From IMG/VR virus record IMGVR_UViG_3300033571_004124, positions 1 to 42,140 of that record: a stretch of DNA of 42,140 nt; one strand, written 5' to 3'. Shown in pieces: positions 6,506-14,637 of the stretch. Position numbers and translations under genes: made by a program. A model generated the notes under the pieces. It was not told the origin of the DNA, did not search any database, and saw only the letters and a program-made list of their open reading frames with translations. This DNA comes from a virus. The first letter of the stretch is position 1. The number at the start of each line of letters is the position of its first letter.

Positions 6506-7173
6506 TGTACTTTAAAGATTTCCCAACATTTTTTTATGAGTATACAATAAAGGGTGAGAAATCCTTAACTGTTGTTAGAGACATTACAAGAAATATTCGA
6601 TTCCGCAGAGACATACTATCAAACATAACAGTGTTTGACGAATATGATATTCAAGAAGGTGAAACACCTGAGATAATTGCTGAGAAGTTATATGGCAATC
6701 CAGAATATCATTGGATAATTATGTTGGCAAATGATCGATATGATTATATTTCTGATTTTCCCTTATCACAAACAGAGTTAGAGCAATATGTTTATCAAAA
6801 ATATGGTAACTATAGCAATGACATGGATCAAGACTTAATTGACGCTGAGAATTCTATTGCTAAATTTTCTATTCATCATTTTGAAACATCAGATGGAACT
6901 GTTGTTTTTGATGAAAGCCAATTTCCAGAAATTTCATTTGAAATTAGATTTACTTTAGAAAATGGATCTGGTTATTTACTTGATGAAAATGATAGACAAT
7001 TGGTAACAGAAACCTCGATTGAAGATCCTGTTCAAATTATTGATTCATTTGTTAAATATCCTGTCACTAATTGGGATTACGAAATTAGAATTAATGAACA
7101 AAAACGAAGAATTAAAATAATCCCAGAATATTTGTTAAATAAAATATTACAAGACTTTAAAGATTTATTATAA
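6505..7173 (+). CDS. 53: gp53 baseplate wedge subunit with LysM-like motif
   Basis: 222 aa (T4 gp53 is 196). It starts like the family (YFKDFPTFFYEY) and contains EGETPEIIAEKLYGNPEYHW followed by IIMLANDRYDYISDFPLS, the LysM-like block typical of gp53 (compare T4 AYAIYGNPQLYWVLLMANDNYD). In T4, gp53 binds the wedge and enables wedges to assemble around the hub. The C-terminal half is acidic and beta-rich, ending in a conserved-looking WDYEIRINEQKRRIKIIPEY segment. It is coupled on both sides through TAATG junctions. Confidence 0.93.
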   Translation: MYFKDFPTFFYEYTIKGEKSLTVVRDITRNIRFRRDILSNITVFDEYDIQEGETPEIIAEKLYGNPEYHWIIMLANDRYDYISDFPLSQTELEQYVYQKYGNYSNDMDQDLIDAENSIAKFSIHHFETSDGTVVFDESQFPEISFEIRFTLENGSGYLLDENDRQLVTETSIEDPVQIIDSFVKYPVTNWDYEIRINEQKRRIKIIPEYLLNKILQDFKDLL

Positions 7174-8450
7174 TGCAACCAACCGAAGTTATTCGTTTTG
7201 CTGGAGACGTTTCTGTACGAAAGGCAGAAATAGTTTCTCAAAATGGATTATATCAAGATATTAGACCACAAATACTGAACATTCATGTATATGAAGATCT
7301 TTTCAGTCCATTTATATCTGGTATAGTTATTGTTAAAGAATCTTTAGATTTAATTAACTTGTTTCCATTAGTTGGTGAAGAAATTCTAAACTTAGAAATA
7401 TCTACTCCTTCTTTACCAAAATCATTTCGTGGTGAATTTCACATTTACAAATTATCCGAAAGAGAAGTATTAGGAGATAAAAATGTAGTTTATACACTAC
7501 ACTTTATATCCAAAGAAGCTGTTATAGATTTAAACAAAAAGATTAGTAGAGGTTTTGGTGGTAAAATATCTGACATTGCTACTACCATAATGAGAGAACC
7601 TAATATTGGCTTAGAAACTATAAAAAACATTTTAGTTGAACCGACTTCCAACTCAACAAAATATGTTTCTAACTTTTGGTCACCTGTTAAAAATATAAAC
7701 TATCTTTGCGATAATGCTGTTAATACAAATGGATCTCCTTCTTTTTTATTTTTTGAAAACAGAGAAGGATTTAATTTTATTTCACTAGAAACTCTTTATA
7801 CTCCTGATGTTTTACAAACATTTGTGAATGACAAATACTCACGAGATACAAGAGCAGGTATTGGTAGTATTAAAAATATAGACGAAGATTTTAAAAGAAT
7901 TTTAGAAATTAGAGTTCCTGTAGCTTTTGATTACATGGACAGAGTTAGAAATGGTATGAACGCTTCTAATATAATTTTATATGATTTTACTAAAAAACAA
8001 TATTCTGTTAAAACATTTGATATGTTAAGAAACTATGACGAACAAAGGCATTTAAATCAGTTTCCATTAATATCAAATAATAACATTCGTAGAGGTGATT
8101 CTTTATTAATTAACGCTACAAAATATTTTGGTAATTTTAATGGTTTCGGAGATGTTACCAATACCAACATATTACAAAAAAGAATATCATTATTAAAACA
8201 AGCCGAAGCTGTAAAAATTGAAATTGTTGTACCAGGTAGAGTTGATTATACGGTAGGTAAAAAGGTTACATTAAATTTACCTAGACTTGAACCAACCACT
8301 AAATTAGATAATGATATTCAAGATAAAATCTTTTCTGGCACATATTTAATTGCAGCAATAAATCATTATATTGATAAAGAAAAACATGAGTGCCATATGG
8401 AATTGATCAAAGATTCGTTTATTATTAATTTGAATAACAGGAAAAAATAA
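7173..8450 (+). CDS. 27: gp27 baseplate hub subunit
   Basis: 425 aa (T4 gp27 is 391). The N-terminal part (LNIHVYEDLFSPFISGIVIV, then LINLFPLVGEEIL) and the tube-like beta domains with a late VPGRVDYTVGKKVTLNLP fit the gp27/Mu gp44-type hub fold, which forms a trimeric ring joining the tube to the gp5 spike. Near the C-terminus, FSGTYLIAAINHYIDKEKHE followed by CHMELIKDSF is typical of such hubs. Its position directly before gp5 agrees. TAATG couplings on both sides should keep hub subunits in balance with gp53 and gp5. Confidence 0.85.
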   Translation: MQPTEVIRFAGDVSVRKAEIVSQNGLYQDIRPQILNIHVYEDLFSPFISGIVIVKESLDLINLFPLVGEEILNLEISTPSLPKSFRGEFHIYKLSEREVLGDKNVVYTLHFISKEAVIDLNKKISRGFGGKISDIATTIMREPNIGLETIKNILVEPTSNSTKYVSNFWSPVKNINYLCDNAVNTNGSPSFLFFENREGFNFISLETLYTPDVLQTFVNDKYSRDTRAGIGSIKNIDEDFKRILEIRVPVAFDYMDRVRNGMNASNIILYDFTKKQYSVKTFDMLRNYDEQRHLNQFPLISNNNIRRGDSLLINATKYFGNFNGFGDVTNTNILQKRISLLKQAEAVKIEIVVPGRVDYTVGKKVTLNLPRLEPTTKLDNDIQDKIFSGTYLIAAINHYIDKEKHECHMELIKDSFIINLNNRKK

Positions 8451-11400
8451 TGAAGTTTTATACGGGTGTAGTTGAAAATAGAATTGATCCATTAAATCTT
8501 GGTCGTTGCCAAGTTCGGGTTGTTGGATTACACACGCATGATAAAACTCAGTTACCAACAGAAGATTTACCGTGGGCATATCCGCTACAACCTGTTACCT
8601 CTGCTGCAATGAACGGTATTGGACACACACCAGTTGGTCCAGTTGAAGGTACTTCTGTAATTATTGTTTTTGCAGATGAAGATTTACAACAACCAATTAT
8701 GATGGGAACTATTGGTGGTATATCTTCTGCTCCTGGTGTAATCGCTGATAATAATAATCCTCCATCAACATCATCTAAAACATCAGACATTCGATTAAGA
8801 ACTATTGTTGGTCCAGTGACTGGCAATAGACTAACCTTTGTTGATAACGTATTTGGTTCTAAAAATTTAACAAGTAATTTAAAACCAAATATGAAAGTTC
8901 TTGGATATGATATTCCAAAAGAAACTTTTATTGTTTCTATTAATAATGGAACTCAAATTACTATTAGTAACACTGTTACTAGTTATGGTGAAAATATAAT
9001 TTCGTTTGATGATGCTCCAACCAATTTAAACGCTGTCACTCAAAGCGCAGAGCAAGGATTCTTAGTAGATAGTTCTGGTCAACCTGTGTTATCTGGATCG
9101 GGTGAATCAATTACAACTGGTTCTGCTTCAGCAGCGTCAAATAATACAATTCCAACAGTACCCCCACCAAAATCTACAAGAGATCCAAAGATGTCTTCAG
9201 ATGGAATCAAAGCACTTATAGCTGCTTGCGATAAAGTTGGATTAACCACCAAAGAACAAAAGTGTGCTTTGTTGGGTATTGCTGGTGGAGAATCTAGGTG
9301 GATACCCCAGCTGGAAAGTTTTAATTACACTCCAAACAGAATGAAGCAAATTTATTCTTTTGCGACTGAAGATGATATTTCTCGTTACTCTAACGCTTCC
9401 AAAAAGGGATTGACTAGACAAGAATTTTTCTCATGGGCATATGGTCCAACTAAACGTGGTAAAGGATTTCTTGGTAATCAAACAGATGCTGATGGAGGAA
9501 AGTATTTTGGACGTGGATTCATTCAGCTAACTGGTAAAGCAAACTATGAAAGATACCAAAGATTAGCAAACGCTAATGGATTGAATATTGATATTGTTAA
9601 TAACCCAGATTCTTTAGATGATGATATTAACGTATCTGCTTTAGTTGCAGCATTGTATATTAAAGATCGTGTGAAGGGTGTTAATCCAAACGCACATCCA
9701 GATTTTTTCTTGGCTGCTAAAAAGGCAGTCGGTATTAATTCACCAGACATTGCAGCAATTAAAGAAAATTATTATGAATATTTTTATGGTAAACCTGGTA
9801 CTGGTGGACAAGAAAAGGATGCTTCTGCGCCAATACCTGAACCACCTAAAGATAACGATTTCACCACACCAAAACCTTCTCAACAAAGTGTTGATAGTGG
9901 CTCATCAACTTTAGGCTTTAGAGATCCAAATAATAAGTATCCATTAAAATCATATTTGGGTGAAGCCGATACAAATCGTTTAGCCAGAGGTGTTATTGAA
10001 GGTACAGTGGTGACTAAAAAAGATTCCACTAGAGTTTTAGGTGTACCAAAGGCATTAATGCAAGGTGACTGGGATCAACCAAAAGCACCATATGGAGCAA
10101 AGTATCCATTTAATAAAGTTTTTGAATCTGAATCAGGACACATCCAAGAATGGGATGACACTCCAGGGCAAGAAAGAACTCACACATTCCATAGAGCTGG
10201 GACTTATACAGAAGTTGATCCAAACGGAACTCAAGTAAACTATATTGTTGGCGACAATTTTATTCTAATGGAAAGAAATGGTTGCGTTCATGTTTCTGGA
10301 GAATGCAATATTACTGTTGATGGTAATACAAACATCTATGCTAGAAGCGACGCTAACATTCAAGTTGAACAAAATGCTACAGTAGAAGTTGGTAATAATT
10401 TACACATAGGTGTAGCCACAGATACAACACTGGCTGTTGGTGGAGACATGAAGATTAAAGTTCTTGGTAATCTTGATATTGCAGCTGCTAATATTACCAA
10501 TCGTTCAATGGGTTTTATTAACAACCAAGCTGTTGGTGATATCAATATTAAATCAGATAATTATAATCAGCAAGCAGCTGGTAATAGCAATATAAAAGCA
10601 AACGCATTAAATCAAGAATCTACTGGAGAGATGAACATTAAATCTGGTGGTGCAATGAATGTTGATTACTCACAAGGTAATTTTGGTAATGGTGCTGGTG
10701 GTGCGGGAGACGCTGTAGATGTTGAAGAATTTGAATTGGTTCCTCCACCGTTGGGCGACCCATTACTTCCAATAGTACCATTTTTAGTTGCACCAGAAAG
10801 ACAGTTTGAAGAAAGAACTGCAGCTGAAACCCCTGATGATTTTGAAACACCTGAAGGTAGAGCCATTTCTGCTGAACAAGCCAGAACAGAAGGTGTCGTT
10901 GGCGCACCTCCTCCTGTCGCTGCAGAAGAAGCTCCAGCTGCGAGCGGTGGGGCTGGAGACAGAATTTCTGTTGACTGTAAAATTATCTACAATACAAATA
11001 ACTTTACAAACGACTATAGACTATCCAGAAACTTTACACTGGGTATGTTAATTGACGGTGGTGTTAATGGTAGACATAAACTAGTTGATCAAATTCTTAA
11101 AGAGACTAGAGATTCAGCTGAACGAACATTCACCAGACAAGAAATAGTGTGCAACTTGGCTCACGTGGCTCAAAACATCCTCGAGCCAATGCTACAAATA
11201 TTACCAGGAGGTATTGGTGGATATAAAAATCAATGGAAAATTAACTCTGGTTACAGATTAAAGGGTGTAGTGCCAAACGAGTCTGCGATTTCAGACCACT
11301 GTAAAGGTCGTGCAGTAGATATCGGTTTGATAATCCCAGATAAATATAACAAAACTTATCAATTGATTCAGCAAGCTGAAAGAATCATAGCTTATGATCA

Positions 11401-11575
11401 ATTAATCCTTGAATATCGTTTTCCAGATTCTGTTTGGATTCACGCTTCGTTTAATCCAAATAGTGGTAGAAATATGGCATTTACTATGGTTAATGATAAA
11501 ACATTTAAACGTAACAATAGGGGTGTCCCAGAAGGTTATGTATTAGTTGAAAATATACCACCAAAGAGTGCATAA
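8450..11575 (+). CDS. 5: gp5 baseplate spike with GH19 lysozyme and C-terminal M15-type peptidase
   Basis: 1041 aa (T4 gp5 is 575). Domains in order: an OB fold (1-95; YTGVVENRIDPLNLGRCQVR, GTSVIIVFADEDLQQPIMMG), a spacer, a GH19 muramidase/chitinase-like domain (about 250-445), a gp5 C-terminal linker (490-595, with HIQEWDDTPGQERTHTFHRA), a triple beta-helix of short V-x-V/I repeats (600-745), a Pro/Ala/Glu-rich linker (750-835), and an LAS/M15-type peptidase domain (835-1010). Likely GH19 catalytic residues are Glu281 (GGES) and Glu289; YFGRGFIQLTGKANY (352-366) is the family signature. M15 motifs are SDHCKGRAVD (His950, Asp957), Glu988 and WIHASF (His998). The protein trimerises on gp27, pierces the outer membrane and cuts peptidoglycan. 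T4 has a GH24 lysozyme in place of GH19 and no peptidase. It has TAATG junctions at both ends. Confidence 0.93.
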   Translation: MKFYTGVVENRIDPLNLGRCQVRVVGLHTHDKTQLPTEDLPWAYPLQPVTSAAMNGIGHTPVGPVEGTSVIIVFADEDLQQPIMMGTIGGISSAPGVIADNNNPPSTSSKTSDIRLRTIVGPVTGNRLTFVDNVFGSKNLTSNLKPNMKVLGYDIPKETFIVSINNGTQITISNTVTSYGENIISFDDAPTNLNAVTQSAEQGFLVDSSGQPVLSGSGESITTGSASAASNNTIPTVPPPKSTRDPKMSSDGIKALIAACDKVGLTTKEQKCALLGIAGGESRWIPQLESFNYTPNRMKQIYSFATEDDISRYSNASKKGLTRQEFFSWAYGPTKRGKGFLGNQTDADGGKYFGRGFIQLTGKANYERYQRLANANGLNIDIVNNPDSLDDDINVSALVAALYIKDRVKGVNPNAHPDFFLAAKKAVGINSPDIAAIKENYYEYFYGKPGTGGQEKDASAPIPEPPKDNDFTTPKPSQQSVDSGSSTLGFRDPNNKYPLKSYLGEADTNRLARGVIEGTVVTKKDSTRVLGVPKALMQGDWDQPKAPYGAKYPFNKVFESESGHIQEWDDTPGQERTHTFHRAGTYTEVDPNGTQVNYIVGDNFILMERNGCVHVSGECNITVDGNTNIYARSDANIQVEQNATVEVGNNLHIGVATDTTLAVGGDMKIKVLGNLDIAAANITNRSMGFINNQAVGDINIKSDNYNQQAAGNSNIKANALNQESTGEMNIKSGGAMNVDYSQGNFGNGAGGAGDAVDVEEFELVPPPLGDPLLPIVPFLVAPERQFEERTAAETPDDFETPEGRAISAEQARTEGVVGAPPPVAAEEAPAASGGAGDRISVDCKIIYNTNNFTNDYRLSRNFTLGMLIDGGVNGRHKLVDQILKETRDSAERTFTRQEIVCNLAHVAQNILEPMLQILPGGIGGYKNQWKINSGYRLKGVVPNESAISDHCKGRAVDIGLIIPDKYNKTYQLIQQAERIIAYDQLILEYRFPDSVWIHASFNPNSGRNMAFTMVNDKTFKRNNRGVPEGYVLVENIPPKSA

Positions 11576-12111
11576 TGCCTTGGTTACCTCAAGAATCTAA
11601 TTTGGGTATACACCCTGAACTCCAAAACTTTGGACATTCAATTCAATACTATGAAGAGATACAAACTGGTGGTGGAGGAGAAGATGATGGGAGTGGTGGT
11701 AGTGTAGAGATAGTTTATTATAATGTTAATATAACCCCTCAGTATCAGGGTTCTTATCCAACTGTAGTAATAACTAATGGTTTACAAGCAGGGATTTCTG
11801 GTTTCTTTAGAGGTGTGTTTAATGATTCATTAACTATTTTAAATAAACAAGGTGTGTTAAAAACAGTTAGTACTCTTCAACCACCTGAAGGTAGCGTTTG
11901 GGACAAAATAGACATGTCTAATTTACTTCAAGTTATATCATTTAAAGCAGATACTACAAGAAGTCGAACATTATCTTATCTAGCTGAAGCTGTTGATGAC
12001 GAAGGGAATGTTTTAACTTCAAACACTTATACCATATTAGCACAAGATTTAAACTGGTCACCAGGACAACAAAATTTAAGGAATTTAGTATTATATGCCA
12101 GCAGTAATTAG
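11575..12111 (+). CDS. unknown protein between gp5 and the PAAR tip
   Basis: 178 aa, family not recognised. The N-terminal 35 residues (LPQESNLGIHPELQNFGHSI) are followed by a Gly/Asp/Ser linker (TGGGGEDDGSGGS, about 32-44) and a predicted beta-rich domain from about 47 to the end. That domain has TPQYQGSYPTVVITNGLQAG and an YLAEAVDDEGNVLTSNTYTI strand pair. There is no signal peptide or membrane segment. It is coupled to gp5 through TAATG, and its last 17 bases overlap the PAAR start, so it is translated with the spike genes. A small baseplate or spike-associated virion protein is the reasonable guess. Confidence 0.6.
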   Translation: MPWLPQESNLGIHPELQNFGHSIQYYEEIQTGGGGEDDGSGGSVEIVYYNVNITPQYQGSYPTVVITNGLQAGISGFFRGVFNDSLTILNKQGVLKTVSTLQPPEGSVWDKIDMSNLLQVISFKADTTRSRTLSYLAEAVDDEGNVLTSNTYTILAQDLNWSPGQQNLRNLVLYASSN

Positions 12112-12397
12112 AGTAGGAGATATGTCTACTGGACACGGTTGTTTTCCACCAACAGCGCTGGCGGTTAGTCCTGTTTCCAAAACTTTTTTTAATGCAAAAA
12201 AGCCAGGAGTTGTATCTGGCGCTTGTCAACATGTAGCCCATACCTGTGGTAGAGTAACTCATCCAAATAGTACAAGAACACCATCTTCTGGTGCTTCTAA
12301 AACTTTTATTGAGGGTTTTCCTGCAGCTAGAATCGGTGATAATATAGCCTGTGGTGATACGTGTGGAGAAGGATCACCCAACTCATTTATAGAGTAA
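12095..12397 (+). CDS. PAAR-repeat spike tip protein (gp5.4-like)
   Basis: 100 aa. It opens with PAVIRVGDMSTGHGCFPP and has the internal IEGFPAARIGDNIACGDTCG repeat, the PAAR pattern. PAAR proteins form a sharp cone on the blunt end of gp5/VgrG beta-helices and hold a metal ion with His and Cys. Candidates here are His14, His46, His49, Cys51, Cys86 and Cys90. The size agrees with T4 gp5.4 (97 aa). Its start lies inside the previous gene (17-base overlap). It occurs downstream of gp5 as expected. The presence of a tip cap must be reconciled with the large peptidase domain that gp5 carries beyond its beta-helix. Confidence 0.9.
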   Translation: MPAVIRVGDMSTGHGCFPPTALAVSPVSKTFFNAKKPGVVSGACQHVAHTCGRVTHPNSTRTPSSGASKTFIEGFPAARIGDNIACGDTCGEGSPNSFIE

Positions 12398-12408
12398 TAA
12401 ATAATAAA

Positions 12409-12801
12409 ATGACTAGAAAAACAAGAAATTTCTCAGACTTAGATTTAAATTTTACTGCACATCCAGTAACGGGAGATATTTCTCGTAGATTTGATGAAAC
12501 ATCAATAAAAACTGCTTTAAAGAATTTAATCTTAACGAATAACTTTGAGCGTCCATTTCATAGTGAAATAGGAACTCCCATAAGAGGAATGTTATTCGAA
12601 CCGTTTTCTCCGATGCTAGTTAGTAATATTGAACGGGCTATATTTGATGCAGTGAGTTCATTTGAACCTAGAGTTAATTTAGATAATGTTGAAGTGGTTG
12701 CTAGCCCAGATGAAAATTCATTGGTAGTAACTTTAACCTACAGAATTTTAAACACAATAAGACCAGTTACTCTAGATATAACACTAGAAAGAACAAGATA
12801 A
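12409..12801 (+). CDS. 25: gp25 baseplate wedge subunit
   Basis: 130 aa from ATG 12409 (T4 gp25 is 132). A GTG at 12361 would extend the frame into the PAAR gene and is unlikely. It has the gp25/GPW lysozyme-like fold signature: DLDLNFTAHPVTGDISRRFD, IKTALKNLILTNNFERPFHS, GTPIRGMLFEPFSP, and a C-terminal VVTLTYRILNT strand. The EPR-like core motif conserved across contractile systems (T6SS TssE) is seen as FEPR in SSFEPRVNLDNVEV. gp25 clamps the wedge and helps start sheath polymerisation. It stops directly before the gp6 ATG with no gap. Confidence 0.93.
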   Translation: MTRKTRNFSDLDLNFTAHPVTGDISRRFDETSIKTALKNLILTNNFERPFHSEIGTPIRGMLFEPFSPMLVSNIERAIFDAVSSFEPRVNLDNVEVVASPDENSLVVTLTYRILNTIRPVTLDITLERTR

Positions 12802-14637
12802 ATGTCAATAGAAAATAAATCAATTACCGTTAGCGAATTAGACTTTGATCTAATTAAAGCCAATATTAAAAACTATCTAAAGGGTCAAACGGAGTTTCAA
12901 GACTACGATTTTGAAGGTTCTGGGATGTCGGTTCTGTTAGACATCCTAGCATACAATACACACTATAACGCTTTATATACTAATCTTGCAGTTAATGAAA
13001 TGTTTCTTGATTCTGCACGAAAAAGAAACAGTGTGGTTTCTATTGCAAAAATGCTTGGTTATGTTGGTAATTCTGCAACTGCTCCAAAAGCTGTTGTAAA
13101 CATTACAGTATCAAATCCAATAAACAATCCACCAACTCTGACATTACCTGAAAAAACATCTTTCACAACGTCAGTTGACGGAAGAACATATTCTTTTTAT
13201 AACTTAGACGCTAAAACTATTACACCAACCTCCAATGGCGTGTATGTGTTTGAAGCAGTTTCAATTTTTGAAGGTACTCCGCTTTCTTTTAGTTATGAAG
13301 CTAAAGATGAAACCAGATACATTCTTCCGAACAAAAATGTTGATTTGTCTAAACTTCGTATTCGTGTTTTAGAGGATCCAATTTTAGGTAAGTATTACAG
13401 TTATACATTTGCTAATAACTTAACTGAAGTTAACTCTACCACTAGAGTTTATTATATTAAAGAAATTGATGACGAATTATTTGAAGTAGAATTTGGAGAT
13501 GGTATTCTTGGTAAAAAACCACCAACTGGTTCTAAAGTTATTTTAGAATATTTTATAACAAATAAAACTGCAGCAAATAAATCCAGTACATTTAATTTTA
13601 ATGGAGATAATACTTTTGGTGGAGTAATTACAGTAACGACTGTTGAAGCTGCTGTCGATGGAGCCGAACCAGAAACTATCGACTCTATTAAGTATAATGC
13701 GCCAAAATCTTTTGCTGCTCAAAACAGAGCAGTCACTGCAGAAGATTATCGTTCGATCGTTCAAAAGATTTATCCAAATATAGATTCTATTTCAGTTTGG
13801 GGTGGAGAGGCTAATGTTCCACCAATATTTGGAAAGGTGTTTATTGCAATTAAACCGAGAAGCGGAGAGTTTTTAACACCATTAACAAAACAGTCTATTC
13901 AAAACGCTTTAAAGAATAGAAATACAGTTTCCATTACTCCAGAAATTGTTGATCCGTTTTATTTGTATGTTGATGTTAATACAACTGTATATTATGATGT
14001 TAACGCTACTACAAATGATAGCAATACTATTTCAGCTATTGTGTTTAACTCTATTGATGAATATAATGAAACAGAATTGGGTAAATTTGACGGTGTGTTT
14101 AGATTTTCTAAATTAGGTAGAATTATTGACGCTTCCGAACCATCTATTTTAAGTAACATTACATCTATCACTTTAAGAAGAGATGTTGTACCAGCGTTTA
14201 ATAGAAATTCTAGATATGTTGTTAGATTGGATAACCCAATATTCAGAGAATTAAATTCTGAAGATCATGTATTATCAACTAGTTTTAATATTTTAGGAAG
14301 AACAGAAGAATTTTATTTGTCTGATGATGGCGACGGCAATATGAGATTATTTTATTATGCAGGAAGTAAAACTGTTAGAGTTTATTTGGATAACACAGCT
14401 GGTACTGTTGATTATGATAACGGAGTTATAACTATTAATAGTATCTACATAACAGCAGCTCCAAATAATAAAGTTTCTTTTATTATCAAACCACTTTCTA
14501 ATGACGTAGTTTCTGTTAGAAATCAGTTAGTGTTGATTGATCAGTCAACCACTAAGGTTAATGCAATTATTGATAGTATAGCTTCTGGTAGCCAAGCTGC
14601 TGGATCAACCGATTATATCTTCACACCAAGTAGATAA
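12802..14637 (+). CDS. 6: gp6 baseplate wedge subunit
   Basis: 611 aa (T4 gp6 is 660). The N-terminus is typical: DFDLIKANIKNYLKGQTEFQ, YDFEGSGMSVLLDILAYNTH, and NLAVNEMFLDSARKRNSVVS. The middle has EVEFGDGILGKKPPTGSKV and RAVTAEDYRSIVQKIYPNID, conserved in gp6/Mu gp47 (J-like) proteins. gp6 dimers link neighbouring wedges into the inner ring and drive the baseplate shape change. The TAATG junction with the next gene couples them. The start follows the gp25 stop immediately. Confidence 0.93.
   Translation: MSIENKSITVSELDFDLIKANIKNYLKGQTEFQDYDFEGSGMSVLLDILAYNTHYNALYTNLAVNEMFLDSARKRNSVVSIAKMLGYVGNSATAPKAVVNITVSNPINNPPTLTLPEKTSFTTSVDGRTYSFYNLDAKTITPTSNGVYVFEAVSIFEGTPLSFSYEAKDETRYILPNKNVDLSKLRIRVLEDPILGKYYSYTFANNLTEVNSTTRVYYIKEIDDELFEVEFGDGILGKKPPTGSKVILEYFITNKTAANKSSTFNFNGDNTFGGVITVTTVEAAVDGAEPETIDSIKYNAPKSFAAQNRAVTAEDYRSIVQKIYPNIDSISVWGGEANVPPIFGKVFIAIKPRSGEFLTPLTKQSIQNALKNRNTVSITPEIVDPFYLYVDVNTTVYYDVNATTNDSNTISAIVFNSIDEYNETELGKFDGVFRFSKLGRIIDASEPSILSNITSITLRRDVVPAFNRNSRYVVRLDNPIFRELNSEDHVLSTSFNILGRTEEFYLSDDGDGNMRLFYYAGSKTVRVYLDNTAGTVDYDNGVITINSIYITAAPNNKVSFIIKPLSNDVVSVRNQLVLIDQSTTKVNAIIDSIASGSQAAGSTDYIFTPSR

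Noticed and set aside
12396-12403. AATAAATA before gp25 as a late promoter
   Set aside because: Transcription would begin at the gp25 ATG itself, giving a leaderless message; more likely chance in AT-rich DNA.
12361-12408. GTG start extending gp25 upstream
   Set aside because: The extension lies in the PAAR gene and adds residues not found in gp25 proteins; ATG 12409 gives the usual length.
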